From positions 62,001 to 126,000 of the forward strand of contig CAJFQM010000008.1 in the NCBI GenBank assembly GCA_904419075.1: a stretch of 64,000 bases of DNA, in the 5' to 3' direction. Positions 17,504 to 27,192 of the stretch are shown here, piece after piece; positions within the stretch are counted from its first letter, which is position 1, and the number at the start of each line of letters is the position of its first letter. Below the pieces are notes generated by a model. That model saw only the letters and a program-made list of their open reading frames with translations. It did no database searches and was not told the DNA's origin. This DNA comes from an uncultured Clostridia bacterium (GTDB lineage Bacteria > Bacillota > Clostridia > Christensenellales > Borkfalkiaceae). Both the position numbers and the translations under genes were made by a program.

Positions 17504-18190
17504 ATGGAAAACTTGGAAACGACCAATCAGCGGATTGCCAAAAATTTGATATATTACAGAAAGGCGGCAAATCTCACTCAGGCTGAGCTTGCACAGAAGA
17601 TTAATTATTCCGATAAGTCCGTTTCGAAGTGGGAATCGGGAAACGGGGTGCCGGATATTTATATCCTTTTGAAACTGGCCGATCTGTACGGAATTACCGT
17701 CAATGATCTCGTGGGCGAAAAATCCTCCGCTCTTCCCCCTAAAAAAATGTCCAAATGGCGGAGACTTTTGGTGATGCTCCTTTCCAGCGGCATCGTCTGG
17801 CTGGTGGCTACCTCTGTCTTCGTGCTTTTGAATCTCATTCTTCCCGGCAAGGGGGAATGGTGGCTGGCGTTTTTGTACGCCGTTCCCATCAACGCCATCG
17901 TCATTACCGTTCTTTCGAGCGTCTGGAAATATAAAATTACAAACTTTGTGGCGGTTTCCGTCCTCATCTGGACGGTCCTCGCCTGCGTATATACCACTTC
18001 CCGCATCATTATGGCTCGTCTCGGCAACGACGATTACGGGAGGCTTTGGCTGATTTTCCTGCTCGGCGTGCCTTTGCAGGCGCTGGAAACCTTGTGGTGC
18101 TTCTTCCGTTGGTCGCCGTTCAAAGGGAAGAACGGGACAAAGAAAGATAAGGCGTCGGGAACGAAGGGAGAAAAGCCCCCCAAAGCATGA
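17504..18190 (+). CDS. XRE-family regulator with four membrane segments
   Basis: 228 residues from the ATG at 17504. Residues ~8-62 are a Cro/C1 helix-turn-helix (IAKNLIYYRKAANLTQAELAQKINYSDKSVSKWESG and GVPDIYILLKLADLYGITVNDLVG). The rest has four hydrophobic segments (about residues 81-104, 111-132, 138-160, 170-190) and a Lys-rich tail. The frame is open back to an ATG at 17459, but that would place the promoter inside the gene. It sits 51 nt before mcsA on the same strand, where ctsR usually lies. It may therefore sense an envelope signal for the clp cluster, which is inference. Confidence 0.85.
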   Translation: MENLETTNQRIAKNLIYYRKAANLTQAELAQKINYSDKSVSKWESGNGVPDIYILLKLADLYGITVNDLVGEKSSALPPKKMSKWRRLLVMLLSSGIVWLVATSVFVLLNLILPGKGEWWLAFLYAVPINAIVITVLSSVWKYKITNFVAVSVLIWTVLACVYTTSRIIMARLGNDDYGRLWLIFLLGVPLQALETLWCFFRWSPFKGKNGTKKDKASGTKGEKPPKA

Positions 18191-18241
18191 AACCGAGGCA
18201 CGGTAAGGAGAAATACCGGGAAAAATAAGGAAAAGGCAACC

Positions 18242-18718
18242 ATGTTGTGCTGTCATTGTAAAAAAAATCAGGCCACGAAGACGTATGAGAAAGTTACAGA
18301 CGGGAAGAGTCAGACGGAGTATTATTGTCTGGACTGTTATCACCGTCTGTTTATTTCTATCGACATAGACCCCTCCGCCGCTCATCGGGAAAAGGCGAGG
18401 CAGATTGCCATGTGCCCCTACTGCGGAACCTCGGAAGAGGATTTTCGCACCCGCGGGCTGGTGGGGTGCGCGCAGTGCTATCAATCGCTCGCGAGGACGG
18501 TGATCCCCGTGGTGATCCGCATGCAGGGCAACGAAATTCATTGCGGGAAGAAACCGAAAAATTCCGGGGACAGGGAAGAACTCATCCGCAGGCGCAACAC
18601 CTTAAAAAAACGGGTAGAGGAATTTATCAAGGACAAAAATTTCGCTCCCGCAAAAATCTGCGCCGAAGAACTCAAAGCGCTCAATAAAAAATTATATGGG
18701 GGAGAGAACGATGACTGA
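18242..18718 (+). CDS. mcsA: McsA, activator of the protein-arginine kinase
   Basis: 158 residues. Two zinc-binding modules are visible, each with two Cys-x2-Cys pairs (CCHCKKN...YYCLDCYHRLF and CPYCGTSE...GLVGCAQCYQSLA). A C-terminal UVR-type helical hairpin follows (RRRNTLKKRVEEFIKDKNFAPAKICAEELKALNKKL). It stimulates McsB and guides arginine-phosphorylated proteins to ClpC. Its stop overlaps the mcsB start (ATGACTGA), so the two are translationally coupled. Confidence 0.93.
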   Translation: MLCCHCKKNQATKTYEKVTDGKSQTEYYCLDCYHRLFISIDIDPSAAHREKARQIAMCPYCGTSEEDFRTRGLVGCAQCYQSLARTVIPVVIRMQGNEIHCGKKPKNSGDREELIRRRNTLKKRVEEFIKDKNFAPAKICAEELKALNKKLYGGENDD

Positions 18719-19754
18719 AATGGATTCCGCCTCGTTCATCGAAACGGTGGTCACTTCTACCCGCGTCCGTCTGGCGCGGAATCTCTACTCCTACCCCTTC
18801 CCCGGCAAAATGACCGTTCAGGAGGCAAAAGAGGTCATCCGCACCGTCGGCTACGAGCTCAATCGTCTGGACGATTTCACGGAATATGACATCGGAAAAA
18901 TCGGCGCGGAAGAGGCTACCTTATTACAGGAAAAACACCTCATAAGCCCCGATCTCATCCGAAGAAAAGACATTTCCGCCGCGTTTATCTCTTCCGACAA
19001 GGAAGTTTCCGTCATGGTCAACGAGGAGGATCACCTCCGCGAACAATATATCCTCAAAGGGTTCGACCTCTATAAGGCTTACGAACGCATCAGCGGCATC
19101 GACGACGGGCTGGCCCGCTCCGTCAGCTTCGCTTACGACGAAAAACTCGGCTATCTGACGGCCTGCCCCAGCAATCTCGGCACGGGCATGCGCGCTTCCG
19201 TGATGATGTTCCTGCCCGGTCTTGCAAAATACAAAAAACTGGAAGAATTGCTCCCGTCTTTGAAGGTCAACGGCCTCACCGTGCGGGGAGTATTCGGTGA
19301 GGGCACGGCCGCAGAGGGCTATTCCTATCAGATCAGCAACGAGCGCACGCTCGGTTTCTCCGAAGCGGATATTCTCTCCCACATGGACGAGGTCACGCTC
19401 AATCTCGCAGAGCTGGAACTGCGCGCGAGGGAACGAATGCTCGAAGAGGACGAAATCGGATACCGCGACGTCTGTCTGAGAGCTTACGGAACTTTGACGA
19501 ACTGCGCCGTTTTGCCCGTAAAGGAGCTCGCGGACGGCATGGTGAAGGTAAAGCTGGGCGTGGCTTTGGGCTTCTTCAAGGCTTCCGATATGGTGGGGCT
19601 CAACGATTTCATCGCAAATATGCGCCCCGTCTCCTTCAAGATGGGAAATTGCCCCGACGCGAAAGACGAAAGAGAATGCGACCTCGTCCGCGCGGAAATC
19701 GTGCATAAGGTACTGCCGGGACTGGTCGAGAGAAAGGACGTTTCCGGTTCGTAA
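18711..19754 (+). CDS. mcsB: McsB, protein arginine kinase
   Basis: 347 residues from the ATG at 18711; GGGGAGAG lies just upstream, and this start overlaps mcsA by 8 nt. The phosphagen-kinase fold shows in the ATP-binding STRVRLARNL near the N-terminus, NEEDHLREQ, and the catalytic-cysteine loop LTACPSNLGTGMRASVM (about residues 150-166). It phosphorylates arginines on proteins to mark them for ClpC-ClpP. Near the C-terminus DLVRA resembles the end of the RDxxRA docking motif reported for this family, with the first Arg replaced by Cys; I hold this loosely. Confidence 0.94.
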   Translation: MTEMDSASFIETVVTSTRVRLARNLYSYPFPGKMTVQEAKEVIRTVGYELNRLDDFTEYDIGKIGAEEATLLQEKHLISPDLIRRKDISAAFISSDKEVSVMVNEEDHLREQYILKGFDLYKAYERISGIDDGLARSVSFAYDEKLGYLTACPSNLGTGMRASVMMFLPGLAKYKKLEELLPSLKVNGLTVRGVFGEGTAAEGYSYQISNERTLGFSEADILSHMDEVTLNLAELELRARERMLEEDEIGYRDVCLRAYGTLTNCAVLPVKELADGMVKVKLGVALGFFKASDMVGLNDFIANMRPVSFKMGNCPDAKDERECDLVRAEIVHKVLPGLVERKDVSGS

Positions 19755-19924
19755 AAGGGAAGAACATACAAAAGAGCTGCCGAAAAGGGATTTCGCCTTT
19801 TAGCGGAACGGGACGAAACGAAAAAAAACGGATTCGTCGGAAGGGACGGCGGAGACGGTGCAGGCATATAATGGTATGATACGGAAAGAATGACTTTCCG
19901 AACGAAGCAGGCGAGGAACGGGAG

Positions 19925-22543
19925 ATGGAGTATTATTTGTCGAGATTTTCGGGAAATCTGAAAAAAGCGCTGGAAATCGCCAATCAGGTGACGATAGAGC
20001 ACGGTGCCGTATACGTGGGCAGCGAACACGTCATATACGGTTTTTTAAGCCTGCCTTCCTGTTCGGCATACGGGATTTTGGCGGGAGAAGGGATCACGAA
20101 GTCAGAATATCAGGAAGTGTTTTTCCGCTGCATCGACACGAAGGTGACGACGCCGGGGTTTACGCAGCGGACCAAGCAGATGTTCGACCGCGCCATTAAA
20201 TTCGCGGCGACGACGGGTACTTTGGCGGGAACCGCGCACCTCCTTTTGTCCGTCCTCGAAAGCGAAAGCTGTTACGCCGTGAAAATTTTGAAGCGTCTGG
20301 GTGCGGACATCGAGGGAATGAAGGAAAAGACGGAGCAGATTCTTCGGGAACAGAAGCACCGCAAAGAGCTCGGTTACGACGATTTCGACAACGAAGGCGC
20401 GGCGGGCGGCGGAGCGTTTGCTCCGAAGGGGACGGCAGGCGAAAGCGCAGAGGATTCGGTGCGTTCCGAGGATTTAACGCGCAAGGAAAAGACGCAGACC
20501 AAGGATTACAATTTCTCGGAAAAGAAAAAGTCCGCTCCGAAAAAGAACGACGGGGCGAGGGAAAAGCTCCTTCAATACGGCATAGACATGACCGAACGTG
20601 CCCGCCGCGGGAAAATAGATCCCGTCATCGGGCGGAAGAAGGAAATCGAAAAGGTCGTTCAGGTCCTTTCCCGCCGTACCAAGAACAATCCCGTCCTCAT
20701 CGGGGAGCCGGGCGTGGGAAAGAGCGCGATCGCGGAGGGACTTTCTCAGATGATCGTCGGCGGAGAGGTGCCCGAACAATTATTTAACAAGACGGTGTTT
20801 TCCGTCGATATTCCGGGCATGCTGGCGGGGGCACGGTACCGCGGGGATTTTGAAGAGCGTCTCAAAGACCTCATCGACGTCGTGATGAAGGACGGCGATA
20901 TTATTCTCTTTATCGACGAGATTCACAATATCGTAGGCGCGGGCAGTTCCGCCGACAATACGATGGACGCCGCGAATATCTTAAAACCCATGCTCGCGCG
21001 GGGAGATTTACAGGTCATCGGCGCCACCACCGTCGAGGAATACCGAAAATATATCGAAAAGGACAGCGCTCTCGAACGGCGCTTCACCCCCGTATACGTG
21101 GAGGAGCCCTCCGAATCCGACACCATAGCCATTCTCAAAGGTCTGCGCCCCAAATATGAGGAGCACCACGGCATAGAGATCACCGACGAGGCGATCGAAG
21201 CGGCCGTCAAACTCTCGTCCCGCTACATCACCGACCGTTTCCTGCCCGACAAGGCCATCGACCTCATCGACGAGGCGGCCGCCCGCGCGAGAATCATGGC
21301 CGAGGACGGCGGAGACGAAATCAAAGAACTTCTTGCGGAAGCGGAAGCACAGGACGAAGAAGAACGGCTCCATCGCGCCCGCGGCGAATATACTGAAGCC
21401 GTCGCCGCGCTCAACGAAAAAAAGAGGCTGGAAAACAAAATAGAAACCATTCGCCGCGCGCAGAGCATGGAACGCCGCGCCGACGGCAGGTTCGCGCTCG
21501 GCAAAGAGCAGGTCGCCGCGATCGTCAGTTCGAGGACGAGGATTCCCCTCCTCAAAATCACGCAGGAGGAAGGCGAAAAGCTCATGCACCTCGAAGAGGA
21601 GCTTCACCGCCGCATCGTCGGACAGAACGAGGCGGTCTCCGCCGTATCTAAGGCCATTCGGCGCGCCCGCGCGGGGCTCAAAGATCCCTCGCGCCCCATC
21701 GGCTCCTTCGTGTTCGTGGGACCTACGGGCGTCGGAAAAACCGACCTCACAAAGGCGCTCGCAGAGGCGATGTTCGGCTCCGAAGATCAGATGATTCGGC
21801 TGGATATGAGCGAATATATGGAAAAACAGTCGGTCTCCAAGCTCATCGGCGCGCCGCCCGGATATGTCGGCTACGACGACATGCAGACCGGACAGCTCAC
21901 CGACAAGGTGCGCACCAAACCCTATTGCGTCATTTTGTTCGACGAGATCGAAAAGGCGCATCCCGACGTCTTTAATTTGCTTTTGCAGATTCTCGACGAC
22001 GGACGGCTCACCGACAACAAGGGGCGCACGGTCAGCTTCAAAAACGCCATCGTCATCCTTACTTCCAACGTGGGGGCCGCGGAGGCGGAACGCACCGTCT
22101 CTTACGGGTTCGGCGGAGAATTGTCCGCCGACAAGGGCAGGAGCGCGGACAGCGAGAAACAGTACGAGGAAATGAAGGAAAATATCGTCAAGGCCCTCAA
22201 AGAGCGGTTCCGTCCGGAATTCCTCAACCGCATGGACGATATTATCGTATTCCACAGGCTCTCTCAGGCGGATACCGCCAAAATCGGCGCGAAGATTATC
22301 GATGCTCTGGCGAGAAGGCTCTTGGAACAGCGGGGAATCGTGCTCTCCGTGACGAATACCGCCCTCGAACAGCTGGTTCGGGAAGGCTACGACAGCCAAT
22401 ACGGCGCACGGCCGCTCAAACGCACCATTCAAAGGAGAATCGAGGACCGGCTTTCCGAAGAAATTTTGCTCGGACGGGTCAGAAACGGCCAGCGGGTGAC
22501 GGTGGATTACGCGGGCGGGGCGTTTACCTTTTCCGCAAGATAG
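19925..22543 (+). CDS. clpC: ClpC, AAA+ unfoldase
   Basis: 872 residues. An N-terminal Clp repeat domain (to about residue 145), a Gly/Ala-rich linker, then AAA module 1 with Walker [14 protein letters not shown] and Walker [17 protein letters not shown] middle coiled coil follows (about residues 470-530, [16 protein letters not shown]...). AAA module 2 has [14 protein letters not shown] and [15 protein letters not shown], then the C-terminal D2-small domain. It unfolds substrates for ClpP, with McsA/McsB marking arginine-phosphorylated targets. It follows mcsB by 170 nt, where TATAAT (19867-19872) might be an internal promoter without a good -35. No ctsR gene or CtsR heptad site is visible nearby. 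Confidence 0.96.
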   Translation: MEYYLSRFSGNLKKALEIANQVTIEHGAVYVGSEHVIYGFLSLPSCSAYGILAGEGITKSEYQEVFFRCIDTKVTTPGFTQRTKQMFDRAIKFAATTGTLAGTAHLLLSVLESESCYAVKILKRLGADIEGMKEKTEQILREQKHRKELGYDDFDNEGAAGGGAFAPKGTAGESAEDSVRSEDLTRKEKTQTKDYNFSEKKKSAPKKNDGAREKLLQYGIDMTERARRGKIDPVIGRKKEIEKVVQVLSRRTKNNPVLIGEPGVGKSAIAEGLSQMIVGGEVPEQLFNKTVFSVDIPGMLAGARYRGDFEERLKDLIDVVMKDGDIILFIDEIHNIVGAGSSADNTMDAANILKPMLARGDLQVIGATTVEEYRKYIEKDSALERRFTPVYVEEPSESDTIAILKGLRPKYEEHHGIEITDEAIEAAVKLSSRYITDRFLPDKAIDLIDEAAARARIMAEDGGDEIKELLAEAEAQDEEERLHRARGEYTEAVAALNEKKRLENKIETIRRAQSMERRADGRFALGKEQVAAIVSSRTRIPLLKITQEEGEKLMHLEEELHRRIVGQNEAVSAVSKAIRRARAGLKDPSRPIGSFVFVGPTGVGKTDLTKALAEAMFGSEDQMIRLDMSEYMEKQSVSKLIGAPPGYVGYDDMQTGQLTDKVRTKPYCVILFDEIEKAHPDVFNLLLQILDDGRLTDNKGRTVSFKNAIVILTSNVGAAEAERTVSYGFGGELSADKGRSADSEKQYEEMKENIVKALKERFRPEFLNRMDDIIVFHRLSQADTAKIGAKIIDALARRLLEQRGIVLSVTNTALEQLVREGYDSQYGARPLKRTIQRRIEDRLSEEILLGRVRNGQRVTVDYAGGAFTFSAR

Positions 22544-22654
22544 ACGAACCGAGGCGTTAAGGCCTTTCGGCGGAAAACGAGCGTGCGGCTTGCCGTGCCG
22601 ACCAAAGAGCGCGGCGGGCCGCTTTGCAAAAGAAGGAAAAAAAGGAGGCGGAAC

Positions 22655-23788
22655 ATGAAACTCACGACGGCGGGCGAATCGCACGGGAAAGCGCTTGTGG
22701 CCATTATCGAGGGGCTGCCCGCGCATTTGAAAATCGATAAGGCGCGGGCGGACGAGGAACTTAAACTCCGTCAGAGCGGATTCGGCAGGGGCGCGCGGCA
22801 AAAAATCGAGACGGACAAGGTTGAAATTCTCGCGGGCGTCAGGAATGGCGAGACATTGGGAAGTCCCGTGGCTCTGTGTATCTATAATCGGGATTATGAA
22901 AATTGGAAAACGATTATGTCGGACGAGCCCTGCGACGTCTCCGCGCGCACGTTGACGAAGGTCAGACCGGGGCATGCCGATCTGTCGGGCGTTTTGAAAT
23001 ACGCGCAGACCGATGCGCGCAACATTCTGGAACGCGCTTCCGCGCGCGAAACGGCCGTCCGAGTGGCCGCGGGGAGCGTGTTCAGGAGTTATCTTTCCGC
23101 GCTCGGTATAGAAATCGCGGGGTATGTTCGGGAAGTATGCGGGATAAAGGACGAGGGACGGTATACGTTCGACGAGATAAAGGGCAGCCGTTCCCGCAGC
23201 CTCGGCATGCTGAACGAGAAATCGGAAAAAGCGGCGGAGGAAAAAATTTCCGCCTTGAAAGCGGAGGGCGATACGGCCGGCGGCGTCGCGGAAATCCGCG
23301 TCCGCGGGCTCAAAAGCGGCTTCGGGAGTCCCATGACGTATTCGGACAAGCTGGACGCCCGTCTCGCGCGCGGCCTGATGAGTATTCAGGCCGTCAAGGG
23401 CGTGGAGGTCGGCATGGGCTTCGGCGCGGCTTCCGCGAGCGGACAAGAAGTTCACGACGAAATTTTCTGCGACGAAAAGACCCGTACCTTTTATCGGAAA
23501 ACCAACCGTGCGGGCGGAATCGAAGGCGGAATGTCCAACGGGGAAGAAATCGTCCTCCGCGTCGCCATGAAACCCATTCCTACATTGATGAAGGGCTTGC
23601 AGACCGTGGACGTCTCGACGAAAAAATCCGCCGTGGCCGCCTCCGAACGGAGCGACGTCTGCGCGATTTTCGCGCTCGAAATCATCGCGGAAGCCGCCGT
23701 TGCGGAAGTCTTGGCCGAAACGGTGGCCGAACGGTTGGGCGGGGATACCATGGAAGAGGTGAAAGAAAGATATTCCCGCCTGCCCTGA
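22655..23788 (+). CDS. aroC: Chorismate synthase
   Basis: 377 residues from the ATG at 22655, 7 nt after AAAGGAGG; the frame continues upstream without a site. It makes chorismate from EPSP using reduced FMN, the last shikimate step. Signatures are TTAGESHGKALVAIIEGLP, RPGHADLSGVLKY, RASARETAVRVAAG and the C-terminal GGIEGGMSNGEEIVLRVAMKPIPT. It heads the aro cluster, 111 nt after clpC; no clear promoter is visible in the gap. Confidence 0.96.
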   Translation: MKLTTAGESHGKALVAIIEGLPAHLKIDKARADEELKLRQSGFGRGARQKIETDKVEILAGVRNGETLGSPVALCIYNRDYENWKTIMSDEPCDVSARTLTKVRPGHADLSGVLKYAQTDARNILERASARETAVRVAAGSVFRSYLSALGIEIAGYVREVCGIKDEGRYTFDEIKGSRSRSLGMLNEKSEKAAEEKISALKAEGDTAGGVAEIRVRGLKSGFGSPMTYSDKLDARLARGLMSIQAVKGVEVGMGFGAASASGQEVHDEIFCDEKTRTFYRKTNRAGGIEGGMSNGEEIVLRVAMKPIPTLMKGLQTVDVSTKKSAVAASERSDVCAIFALEIIAEAAVAEVLAETVAERLGGDTMEEVKERYSRLP

Positions 23789-23850
23789 ACATTTTTTAAG
23801 CGGAAAAGACAAAACGGATTGCGTTTTGAAAAAAGAAGGAGGAAGGCGGC

Positions 23851-23931
23851 GTGAGTGTAAGTGAATGGAAAGAATGGAAAAAACTTTCTTTGAAAAAAGA
23901 GGAGGGCTCGCTGTGGAAAAAATCGAACTGA
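23851..23931 (+). CDS. Possible 26-codon leader peptide overlapping aroB
   Basis: GTG at 23851 lies 8 nt after a strong AGAAGGAGG. The frame encodes MSVSEWKEWKKLSL..., with Trp codons at positions 5, 8 and 22, and stops at 23931, inside aroB. The real aroB start (GTG 23913) has its own AGGAGGG within this frame. It may couple aroB translation to that of the peptide. It could equally be a chance frame created by the purine-rich leader. Confidence 0.3.
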   Translation: MSVSEWKEWKKLSLKKEEGSLWKKSN

Positions 23932-25031
23932 ATGCGCCGTCTTTGAAAGGGGAAATCTATATCGGTAGGGGTGCGGCGAAAGAGAGGCTTCCCCGCCTCA
24001 CGGAGGGACAGAAAAACTTCGTCGTGACCGATTCCAACGTCTTTTCTCTCTATGGAACGTTTTTTTCCGAATATTTCGCAAAGAGCGAAATATTCGTCCT
24101 CCCCGCCGGGGAAGAGAGCAAAAATTTTGAGGCCTTATCGGAAATTCTTACCCGAATGACGCGTGTCGGATTACATCGCTCTTCGCGGCTTTTCGCCGTG
24201 GGCGGCGGCGTCGTGGGGGATATCGGAGGACTGGCTGCGGCGCTCTACATGCGCGGGATCTCCTGCGTTCAGGTGCCGACCACCTTGCTCGCGCAGGTGG
24301 ACAGCGGAGTGGGAGGAAAGACCGCGGTGGATTTATGCGGCGTCAAAAATATCGTCGGCGCTTTTCATCAGCCCTGCGAAGTAGTGGCCGACCCCGATTT
24401 TTTCTCGACCCTTCCCCCTCGGGAAATCAAATGCGGATTGGGAGAAATCGTAAAATACGCCGCCTTGAACGAGGAAATTTTCGACCGACTGAAAGCCATG
24501 GAGAATATCGATGTATGCGAAAGCGGCGGATGGGAATTTCTCATTTCCCTCCTTGCGCCGTGCATAAAACATAAGGCGCGCGTGGTGGAGGCGGACGAAA
24601 AAGAGACGGGGGAGAGAAAGTCCCTCAACGTCGGCCATACCACGGGACACGCCTTGGAGCTTTCCTCTTCGATGTCGCACGGGGAAAGCGTGCTTTGGGG
24701 AATGTGGTTTGAGACTGCCTTGGCGGTAAAATACGGCGTCTGCGGGGAAGAATACGGCGGAGAGCTCATGCAGATCGTCCGTCGGGCATTGGCTGTCCCG
24801 CCGAGACAGGCGCCGGATTTTGATACGATCGGAAAGGCCGCGGAAAAGGCGAGGTCGGACAAAAAAAATACGGACGACGGCCTGATTCGGATGGCTGTCG
24901 CGGCGGACAGGGGAAAATGGGCAATGCTCTCCCTGCCCTTCCTTGAATATCGGGACGGATTGGAACGGCTCGCCGCCCGGTGGAAAAACGGGATCGGAAC
25001 GGCGGAAGACGAAAACCGCATGCTCAGATAA
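23913..25031 (+). CDS. aroB: 3-dehydroquinate synthase
   Basis: 372 residues from GTG at 23913, chosen because GAGGAGGG lies 6 nt upstream; an ATG at 23865 gives 16 extra residues without family likeness. It cyclises DAHP to 3-dehydroquinate with NAD and a divalent metal. Visible motifs: FAVGGGVVGDIGGLAAALYMRG, PTTLLAQVDSGVGGKTAVD, GLGEIVKYAAL, and metal-binding VGHTTGHALE with HGESV. Second gene of the aro cluster. Confidence 0.95.
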   Translation: MEKIELNAPSLKGEIYIGRGAAKERLPRLTEGQKNFVVTDSNVFSLYGTFFSEYFAKSEIFVLPAGEESKNFEALSEILTRMTRVGLHRSSRLFAVGGGVVGDIGGLAAALYMRGISCVQVPTTLLAQVDSGVGGKTAVDLCGVKNIVGAFHQPCEVVADPDFFSTLPPREIKCGLGEIVKYAALNEEIFDRLKAMENIDVCESGGWEFLISLLAPCIKHKARVVEADEKETGERKSLNVGHTTGHALELSSSMSHGESVLWGMWFETALAVKYGVCGEEYGGELMQIVRRALAVPPRQAPDFDTIGKAAEKARSDKKNTDDGLIRMAVAADRGKWAMLSLPFLEYRDGLERLAARWKNGIGTAEDENRMLR

Positions 25032-25091
25032 ACAAGCGGACGAAAAAAAGTAAACGGACGAAAGAGAATAAAGAAAAGGGACTGAACGAAG

Positions 25092-26339
25092 ATGAAGACG
25101 ATAAAACCTGTGGAGCGTTTCGAGGGCGAGTTCGATTTGCCGGGAGATAAATCGATTACGCACCGCGCCATTATGCTGAACGGAGGTGCGGAAGGGGAGG
25201 CGGTAATTACCAACGCCCTGATGGGCGGGGACTGCCTGTCCACCTGTCAATGCATGCGCGCTTTGGGCGCGGAAATAGAGATAGACGGCACGACGCTGCG
25301 CGTGCGCGGTACGCCTCATTTCCGCACGGGGGTGAACCTCAACTGCGGAAATTCGGGAACGACCATGCGCCTTTTGATCGGCTTTGCGGCGGGAAAGGGG
25401 ATAGAGGCGAAATTGGTGGGGGACGAGTCCCTTTCCTCCCGTCCCATGGAGCGCGTCGCCTTGCCTTTGTCCCACCTCGGCGCCGACGTGCGCACGTCGG
25501 CGGGCCGTGCGCCCGTATACGTATATCCCGCGCCGCTGCACGGCGCAGACGTTACGCTCCGCGTCGCTTCCGCGCAGGTAAAGAGCGCGGTCCTTCTGGC
25601 GGGACTCTCCGCGGACGGGGAAACCCGCGTGACCGAACCGCAGAAATCCCGAGACCATACGGAACGCATGCTCTCCGCCATGGGCGCGGACATTTCCGTG
25701 GACGGACTTACGGTGCGCGTGAAAAAGAGCCGTTTGAAGGCCGCCGACGTCTGTGTACCCGCCGACATTTCCTCCGCCGCGTATTTTATGGCCCTCGGCG
25801 CTTTGAAGGGGAAAACGCTCTCCAAAAACGTGGGGCTCAATCCCACCCGAACGGGGATTCTGCGAGCTTTCGACAAGCTCGGCGTAAAATATACCGCGTT
25901 GAACAGACGGCTTTCGGGCGGAGAGGAAACGGCGGATATCCTCGTCGAAAAATCCCCCTTGCGCGGCATTGCCCTGACGGCCGAAGAAATCCCCGCCATG
26001 ATAGACGAACTGCCGCTCATCGCGCTCCTGTGCGCCTTTGCCGACGGCGAAAGCCGCATTTCGGGCGCGCGGGAACTCAGGCTCAAAGAGAGCGACCGTA
26101 TCCGCACGACCTCCGAGATGATCGCCGCGCTCGGCGGGATCTGCATCGAGACGGAGGACGGATTCGTGATCCGCGGCAGAAAAACTTTGCCGGGAGGGAA
26201 CGTAGAAAGCTACCTCGATCACCGAATCGCCATGACGGCGGCGGTCGGGCTCATGGCTTCGGAACGCGGGGGAAACATCGACAAACCCGAATGCTGCGCC
26301 ATTTCTTTCCCCGGATTTTTCGAGCTTTTGGAACAGTGA
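25092..26339 (+). CDS. aroA: 3-phosphoshikimate 1-carboxyvinyltransferase (EPSP synthase)
   Basis: 415 residues. It adds the enolpyruvyl group of PEP to shikimate 3-phosphate. The PEP/substrate signatures are present: DLPGDKSITHRAIML, LNCGNSGTTMRLLIG, and RELRLKESDRIRTTSEMI. DHRIAMTAAVGLMAS closes the fold. It follows aroB by 60 nt and precedes aroE by 7 nt. Confidence 0.96.
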   Translation: MKTIKPVERFEGEFDLPGDKSITHRAIMLNGGAEGEAVITNALMGGDCLSTCQCMRALGAEIEIDGTTLRVRGTPHFRTGVNLNCGNSGTTMRLLIGFAAGKGIEAKLVGDESLSSRPMERVALPLSHLGADVRTSAGRAPVYVYPAPLHGADVTLRVASAQVKSAVLLAGLSADGETRVTEPQKSRDHTERMLSAMGADISVDGLTVRVKKSRLKAADVCVPADISSAAYFMALGALKGKTLSKNVGLNPTRTGILRAFDKLGVKYTALNRRLSGGEETADILVEKSPLRGIALTAEEIPAMIDELPLIALLCAFADGESRISGARELRLKESDRIRTTSEMIAALGGICIETEDGFVIRGRKTLPGGNVESYLDHRIAMTAAVGLMASERGGNIDKPECCAISFPGFFELLEQ

Positions 26340-26346
26340 GGGAAAA

Positions 26347-27144
26347 ATGAAAAAATTGCGTCTGGCGCTTCTGGGCAGGGACGTGTCCCTGTCCGACAGC
26401 GAAAAAATTCACCGCTTTATCCTCGGAAAAATGGGAACGGAATGCGATTACGAAAAAGTTTCCGTTCCCGAAACGGAGTTCTGCCGCGCGGCGGAACGCC
26501 TGTTGAACGAGACGGACGGATTCAACGTTACGATTCCCTATAAACGGAGTATTTTTCCGTATCTGAAAAGCATAAAAGGGGATGCGGCGGCTTACGGGTC
26601 GGTGAATACGGTCGTATCCGCCGAAAAGGCGGGATACAATACCGACGGGAAAGGCTTTCTTCTCATGCTGGAAGGCGCGGGAATAACCGTTCGGGGAAAG
26701 AGCGTTCTCGTACTCGGCGCGGGCGGCGCGGGCAGGAGCACGGCCGCGGCGCTCAAAGCCGCGGGCGCCCGTGTGCTCCTGTATCGGCGGAACCGCCGGC
26801 TCCTGAAAGAAGCGTGCGAAGAACTCGGCGTAGAGGCGGCGGAGGGCGTCGTCCCCTGCGATATTTTCATCAACTGCACGGGCGTGGGCATGCACGAAAG
26901 TACGGGACAATCCCCCGTTGCGGGCGAGGAGCTGAATCAGTGTCTGACGGCGGTGGATCTTATCTATCGGCCCGCGGAGTCGGAATTTTTGCGGCTCGCG
27001 CGGGAACGGGGCAAAAAGACGCTTTCGGGCGGCGCCATGCTGTTCTATCAGGCGTATTTTTCCGATTGTCTGTATCTCGGCAGAAAAGAAAGCGCCGAGG
27101 AGGCGAAGGCGTTATATGCGGAATATCTGCAAAGAACGCAATAA
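26347..27144 (+). CDS. aroE: Shikimate dehydrogenase
   Basis: 265 residues. The substrate site shows in FNVTIPYKRSIFPYL with the catalytic Lys, and NTDGKGFL. The nucleotide site is VLVLGAGGAGRSTAAALKAAGARVLLYRRNRR. DLIYRPAESEFLRLARERGKKTLSGGAMLFYQA completes the match. It reduces 3-dehydroshikimate to shikimate with NADPH; the Arg-rich end of the second strand suits NADP. Seven bases after aroA. Confidence 0.93.
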   Translation: MKKLRLALLGRDVSLSDSEKIHRFILGKMGTECDYEKVSVPETEFCRAAERLLNETDGFNVTIPYKRSIFPYLKSIKGDAAAYGSVNTVVSAEKAGYNTDGKGFLLMLEGAGITVRGKSVLVLGAGGAGRSTAAALKAAGARVLLYRRNRRLLKEACEELGVEAAEGVVPCDIFINCTGVGMHESTGQSPVAGEELNQCLTAVDLIYRPAESEFLRLARERGKKTLSGGAMLFYQAYFSDCLYLGRKESAEEAKALYAEYLQRTQ

Positions 27145-27192
27145 ACGCAAAACGATATGAACATACGGTAACGATATGAAAGAGGTAACGAT

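Noticed and set aside
18191-18241. CtsR heptad operator before mcsA
   Set aside because: No GGTCAAA-type direct repeat is present here, upstream of 17504, or before clpC.
21008-23812. 934-codon minus-strand frame across clpC and aroC
   Set aside because: A shadow of two well-supported plus-strand genes; no ribosome site or recognisable domain.
24333-26222. 629-codon minus-strand frame across aroB and aroA
   Set aside because: A shadow frame with His/Arg-rich composition typical of antisense translation of GC-rich genes.
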